Source of the DNA: Bacteroidota bacterium
GTDB taxonomy: Bacteria > Bacteroidota > Bacteroidia > Chitinophagales > Chitinophagaceae
DNA: 64,000 nt
NCBI GenBank assembly: GCA_023418315.1
Contig: JAEZZY010000040.1
Coordinates: 62,001 to 126,000 of the forward strand
Direction of reading: 5' to 3'
How positions within the stretch are numbered: position 1 is the stretch's first letter; the number at the start of each line of letters is the position of its first letter. The position numbers and the translations under genes are program-made. Below are positions 59,518 to 64,000 of the stretch, one piece after another. Under the pieces are notes generated by a model. That model searched no databases, was not told the DNA's origin, and saw only the letters and a list, made by a program, of their open reading frames with translations.

Positions 59518-59560
59518 GTTGATGGGTTGAGTAGTTGAAGGGTTGAGTGGTTGATTGCGT
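59517..59560. repeat. GGTTGA-type repeat after the beta-barrel gene
   Basis: GGTTGATGGGTTGAGTAGTT and further imperfect units, beginning in the stop codon of the beta-barrel gene. Same family as at 5802, 50288, 53768 and 54431. Confidence 0.7.
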
Positions 59561-59594
59561 TAATTTTGAAATAGCCAACAGCCAATAAAAACCC

Positions 59595-59602
59595 TAACTT
59601 TG
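59595..59602 (+). promoter_or_regulatory. -7 promoter element of the metH-like gene
   Basis: TAACTTTG, full match to TAnnTTTG, four bases before the ATG at 59607. The transcript would be nearly leaderless. Confidence 0.55.
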
Positions 59603-59606
59603 TAGC

Positions 59607-60635
<1,029 letters not shown>

Positions 60636-60960
60636 CCGTCATCTTATAGGGAAATAGTGAATCTTTCAAGCCTTTCAGGAGGGTGTCGCGTATTTCATGT
60701 TTTCTCGTGGCTGAGGATGTTTCCTATTGCCATCCTAAGGGGGGGGCTGGTTATTCACCCCAATAATTGATTTTCGATTATAAATTAATTTATTAATGAT
60801 TGTATAACAATTTCTTAATTGCAGTATAGGCACAGCAACCCCTTTCCATGTACGCCGCTTATTTTCTTTTTTTCTAATGATTTGATTTACGATTGTTTAA
60901 TGTTATAGTAATGTTTGTATTACACGCTCTTACTTTATTTGTAGGCATAAATCACCACAT
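60636..60960. other. Intergenic region after the metH-like gene
   Basis: About 325 bp without a gene. It contains a run of eight G near 60740 and an AT-rich second half. No terminator hairpin or certain promoter was found. Confidence 0.4.
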
Positions 60961-61773
60961 ATGGAGAAAAGAGAAGTGGATATCGTAGTAATTTCGGATG
61001 TACATTTAGGGACCTACGGCTGTCATGCAAAAGAGTTGCTTCGCTATTTAGACAGCATTTCGCCTTCGTTGCTGATTCTGAACGGCGACATCATGGATGC
61101 GTGGGCGTTTTCCAAGCGCTATTTCCCTAAACAACATACCGAAGTCATCAAACATATTTTAGGCTGGGTGGGCAATGGCGTACCGGTCTATTACCTGCCC
61201 GGAAACCATGATGAAGTCATGCGGAAATTCAAAGGGTTTCATCTTGGCTCTTTGCAGATTGAAAACAGTCTTTCTTTTAGCGTGGGAGGTAAAAAGGCCT
61301 GGGTATTTCACGGTGATGTTTTTGATGTGGCGATGAAGCGGGGAAAATGGCTGGCAAAATTAGGCGGAAAAGGATACGACCTCCTTATCCTCCTCAACCG
61401 GTTCGTCAATTATCTGAATGCCAAAATGGGCAAAGAAAGGGTTTCTTTTTCCAAACGCATTAAGAGCGGTGTTAAAGGTGCTATCAGCTATATAGGGAAA
61501 TTTGAAGAAACGATTGGTGAGATTGCCATAGATAATCAAAATGATTTTGTCATTTGTGGGCATATTCATCAACCTTGTATCAAAACGATAGCAACCAAGC
61601 AGGGGTCAGTTACGTACCTGAACTCCGGCGACTGGGTAGAAAACCTCACTGCTCTGGAGTATCATCAGGAAAAATGGACACTCTATCAGTATCCTCAGGA
61701 TTCCGTTTTGAATAAAGAAAAAGAACAGCCAGTTGTAGGAGCTGCACGCAATAAAACCGTCAGTTTAGTTTAA
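60961..61773 (+). CDS. UDP-2,3-diacylglucosamine diphosphatase family phosphoesterase (LpxH-like)
   Basis: A 270-residue calcineurin-like metallophosphoesterase. Metal-binding motifs are all visible: VISDVHLGT (D and H), LNGDIMDAW (GD), YLPGNHDEVM (GNHD), FHGDVFD, and CGHIHQP (GHxH). The order and spacing are those of LpxH-type enzymes, which cleave UDP-2,3-diacylglucosamine in lipid A synthesis. The hydrophobic central loop is consistent with a lipid substrate. It overlaps the convergent apaG gene by 14 bp. Confidence 0.85.
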   Translation: MEKREVDIVVISDVHLGTYGCHAKELLRYLDSISPSLLILNGDIMDAWAFSKRYFPKQHTEVIKHILGWVGNGVPVYYLPGNHDEVMRKFKGFHLGSLQIENSLSFSVGGKKAWVFHGDVFDVAMKRGKWLAKLGGKGYDLLILLNRFVNYLNAKMGKERVSFSKRIKSGVKGAISYIGKFEETIGEIAIDNQNDFVICGHIHQPCIKTIATKQGSVTYLNSGDWVENLTALEYHQEKWTLYQYPQDSVLNKEKEQPVVGAARNKTVSLV

Positions 61774-62146
61774 ACGGTGCGATAAGCGGAAACTCCGGTA
61801 TGGGTATGAGCAGCGCTGCTTGTGATGGGAGTTGCTGCATGATATAATGCCCTTTCATGCTGCCGATTTCGGTTCGGATATGAGCAGCGGATACATATTG
61901 ATAGCTTTCTCCGGGGTGGATGACTGGCTGTTTTCCGACTACACCTTCGCCCTCCACAATGCGTTTGATGCCATTGCCTTCGCTAATAATCCATTTGCGG
62001 CTCAGTAGCTGTATAGGCGCAGCGGAGTGATTGGCAATCGTGATTCTATAGACGAACAAAAACTCCGACCGTATAGGGTGCGACTGATCGGGCTGATAGA
62101 ACGTTTCTACCGAAATTTGAATTCCCTTTGTCTGTTGTTGTATCAT
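61760..62146 (-). CDS. apaG: ApaG protein
   Basis: A 128-residue ApaG, an immunoglobulin-fold protein. Typical sequence: VSVETFYQPDQSHPIRSEFL-like start (here ISVETFYQPDQSHPI), YRITIANHSAAPIQLLSRKW, and HPGESYQYVSAAHI followed by GSMKGHYIM. The biochemical role is not settled; it is linked to divalent-ion and dinucleoside tetraphosphate metabolism. It overlaps recX by 4 bp and so belongs to the mnmG-recX-apaG unit. Confidence 0.93.
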   Translation of the reverse strand: MIQQQTKGIQISVETFYQPDQSHPIRSEFLFVYRITIANHSAAPIQLLSRKWIISEGNGIKRIVEGEGVVGKQPVIHPGESYQYVSAAHIRTEIGSMKGHYIMQQLPSQAALLIPIPEFPLIAPFKLN

Positions 62147-62622
62147 CTTTCTCTTCCTTTTTGAGTAGCCGCGATTTTGTTTATCGTTTCCAGGATAAGC
62201 CCGGTTTCAAATCCCCTTTGTTGCAGAAAACGCAGGGTTTTTGCTTTGCGTGCAACTATATTCCGTTCCGATTTCAGACTTGCCCATTTATGTTCAGCGG
62301 ATTTTTCCAACACTGCAAGATATTCATCGGGGTCAATTTGCTTCAAGGCCTGCTGAATGCAATAATCGGAAATGTTTTGAGCTTTTAACCGATGAACGAT
62401 TTTTATCTTTCCCCAATGTTTCACGTGAAACTTACCTCTTGCTATCGCTTCGGCATAGCGTTCTTCATTTACCAGACCCGATTCAATCATGTCCGTCAGA
62501 AGTTCTTCCACCTGCTCCTTGTGGCAACCCAATTCGTAGAGCTTGTTTCTTACCTCTTTTTGACTTCTTTCCTGATACCGGCAATAGTGTATAATCGCTT
62601 CTTTAACCTCCATAGCCTCCAT
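62143..62622 (-). CDS. recX: RecX regulatory protein
   Basis: A 159-residue RecX, a modulator of RecA filaments, built of three-helix repeats. Family residues: YCRYQERSQKEVRNKLYELG, LVNEERYAEAIARGKFHVKHWGK and KRLRF-like KAKTLRFLQQRGFE. The start ATG at 62622 directly follows the mnmG stop (TAAATG), which suggests coupled translation; an alternative ATG is three codons later. recA is not adjacent. Confidence 0.9.
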   Translation of the reverse strand: MEAMEVKEAIIHYCRYQERSQKEVRNKLYELGCHKEQVEELLTDMIESGLVNEERYAEAIARGKFHVKHWGKIKIVHRLKAQNISDYCIQQALKQIDPDEYLAVLEKSAEHKWASLKSERNIVARKAKTLRFLQQRGFETGLILETINKIAATQKGRER

Positions 62623-64000
62623 TTACCTGCCCATATAAACCATAAGCACTTGAATATCGCTGGGATTGACCCCACTGATCCGGCTTGCCTGTCCTAAGGT
62701 ATGAGGGCGAATTTTGGTAAGTTTTTGCCGGGCTTCTATGGATAATGCTTGAATTTTTTCATAATTGAAGGATTGCGGAATCAAATGGTCTTCCAAATTC
62801 AGCATTTTCTTCACGATTTCCTGCTCTTTCTGAATATAAGTATCGTATTTTACCTGTATCTCCGCCTGTTCCAGTGCCAAATCGTTTAGTTCTTCATCGA
62901 GTGCCGCTTTCAGTTCGGTGCTCGTTTCGATTAATTTCTTGATGCCTACACCGGGGCGCAGCAACAGCTTGGAGGCCTTAGCCTTTTCATTTAGTAAAGG
63001 AATTTGGTTTTCCTCAAAATAACCGTTTACTTCCTCCGGATAAACAGAAGTTTGATCCAAGATTTGTTTCACGCGCGCTACTTGTTCTTGTTTTCTTTTC
63101 ATTAATTCGTAGCGCTCTGTCGTAGCCGATCCTATTTGATAGCCCAGCTCTGTAAGCCGGAAATCGGCATTATCTTGCCGCAGAAGTGTTCGGTATTCGG
63201 CACGACTTGTAAACATGCGATAGGGCTCGTCCGTTCCTTTATGGATAAGATCATCTATCAACACTCCGATATAGGCATCGCTACGCTTCAATACTACAGG
63301 TTCCAATTCCTTCACATTTCGGTGGGCATTAATTCCTGCCATCAATCCTTGGCAGGCAGCTTCTTCATAGCCTGTAGTACCATTTATTTGTCCGGCAAAG
63401 AACAAATTGCGGATATGTTTGGTTTCGAGGGTGATTTTTAATTGGGTAGGGGGAAAATAATCGTATTCTATCGCATATCCCGGGCGGAAAAAGCGACATT
63501 GTTCAAATCCCGGAACTCTTTTCAAGGCTTGGTATTGTACTTCTTCGGGTAAAGAGGTGCTAAATCCGTTCACATAAATCTCTACAGTATTCCAGCCTTC
63601 GGGTTCTACAAATAATTGATGTCTTTCTTTATCGGCAAAGCGGCTTATTTTATCCTCAATACTAGGGCAATAACGGGGTCCGCTGCCTTTGATGCGTCCC
63701 TGATACATAGGCGACTGCTCGAAGCCTGTTTTTAAGAGTTCATGAACTGTTTCATTGGTGTAGGTAATCCAGCAGTGTCGTTGTTGGGAGGGTTTGATTT
63801 TAGAAACGGGCAGATAAGAAAACCCTACAATCTCCTCATCCCCCTGCTGTACCTCCATTTTGGAATAATCCAGCGATCGTCCGTCAATACGAGGGGGCGT
63901 ACCGGTTTTGAGCCTGTCGCTTTCAAAGCCCAGCTCTATAAGCTGCTCGGTAATACCTGTGGCTCCTTTCTCACCCATTCTTCCTCCACCAAATTGTTTT
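62623..64000 (-). CDS. mnmG: tRNA uridine-5-carboxymethylaminomethyl enzyme MnmG, partial
   Basis: The C-terminal ~458 residues of MnmG (GidA), a FAD-dependent enzyme that with MnmE modifies U34 of certain tRNAs. The frame is open to the right edge of the window, so the N-terminal FAD-binding part is missing. Seen: GGGRMGEKGATGITEQL, RLKTGTPPRIDGRSLDY with the TGTPPRI core, GPRYCPSIEDKISRFADKER, and FAGQINGTTGYEEAACQGL. The C-terminal helical domain ends LGQASRISGVNPSDIQVLMV. It is the first gene of an operon with recX and apaG. Confidence 0.96.
   Translation of the reverse strand, partial: KQFGGGRMGEKGATGITEQLIELGFESDRLKTGTPPRIDGRSLDYSKMEVQQGDEEIVGFSYLPVSKIKPSQQRHCWITYTNETVHELLKTGFEQSPMYQGRIKGSGPRYCPSIEDKISRFADKERHQLFVEPEGWNTVEIYVNGFSTSLPEEVQYQALKRVPGFEQCRFFRPGYAIEYDYFPPTQLKITLETKHIRNLFFAGQINGTTGYEEAACQGLMAGINAHRNVKELEPVVLKRSDAYIGVLIDDLIHKGTDEPYRMFTSRAEYRTLLRQDNADFRLTELGYQIGSATTERYELMKRKQEQVARVKQILDQTSVYPEEVNGYFEENQIPLLNEKAKASKLLLRPGVGIKKLIETSTELKAALDEELNDLALEQAEIQVKYDTYIQKEQEIVKKMLNLEDHLIPQSFNYEKIQALSIEARQKLTKIRPHTLGQASRISGVNPSDIQVLMVYMGR

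Noticed and set aside
60735..60750. G-run as a regulatory or quadruplex site
   Set aside because: A single run of eight G cannot form an intramolecular quadruplex and no further G tracts are near.

Overview
The window comes from a member of the Bacteroidota, most likely a Chitinophagaceae-type organism. This rests on a type IX secretion C-terminal sorting domain at the left edge, the Bacteroidota promoter element TAnnTTTG in front of many genes, a Rho factor with a long N-terminal insertion, Shine-Dalgarno-poor starts, and UpxY/RfaH-type control of a polysaccharide locus. No rRNA, tRNA or CRISPR array was recognised.

Region 1 (1-18.1 kb) is mostly housekeeping: a type IX cargo tail, an isolated nuoI-nuoJ-nuoK trio, rho, an SDR epimerase, pheS, a sugar-phosphate nucleotidyltransferase with a glycosyltransferase, a very large TamB-like protein, an amino acid permease, a small secreted protein and the fused gamma/alpha subunit of a 2-oxoacid:ferredoxin oxidoreductase.

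Region 2 (18.1-24.5 kb) is a disturbed accessory segment. It holds four CGCAGAT-type repeats, two unrelated DUF4143 AAA ATPases each preceded by perfect inverted repeats, a SWIM/SNF2 helicase, and broken fragments of a second (perhaps a third) copy of the DegT aminotransferase gene whose intact copy lies at 24.6-25.7 kb.

Region 3 (24.5-58.5 kb, almost all on the minus strand) is one large capsule/exopolysaccharide locus. In the direction of transcription it contains a PglF-type dehydratase (interrupted by an amber codon), a nucleotide-sugar dehydrogenase, a winged-helix protein, a NusG-like antiterminator, Wza and Wzc, RfbA and RfbB, a complete sulfate-activation and PAP-recycling set (CysQ, DUF2061, CysC, CysD, a DUF2490 outer-membrane protein, CysN), ManC plus a cupin, a Wzx flippase, four sulfotransferase-family genes, a VioA-like aminotransferase, WbqC, five glycosyltransferases, an EpsG-type polymerase, an acetyltransferase, and a PglC/PglD/PglE initiation module. 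The simplest reading is a sulfated Wzx/Wzy polysaccharide, started on undecaprenyl phosphate with a bacillosamine-type sugar, whose locus makes its own PAPS. The stretch from about 27 to 43 kb is visibly more AT-rich than its flanks and carries an IS982 element, a truncated AbiEii toxin gene and a slippage-prone heptamer tract.

Region 4 (58.5-64 kb) returns to housekeeping: an outer-membrane beta-barrel, the homocysteine-binding part of MetH, an LpxH-like phosphoesterase, and an mnmG-recX-apaG operon cut by the right edge.

Coordinates and motifs were read by eye. Family names come from recognised motifs, not from database searches.
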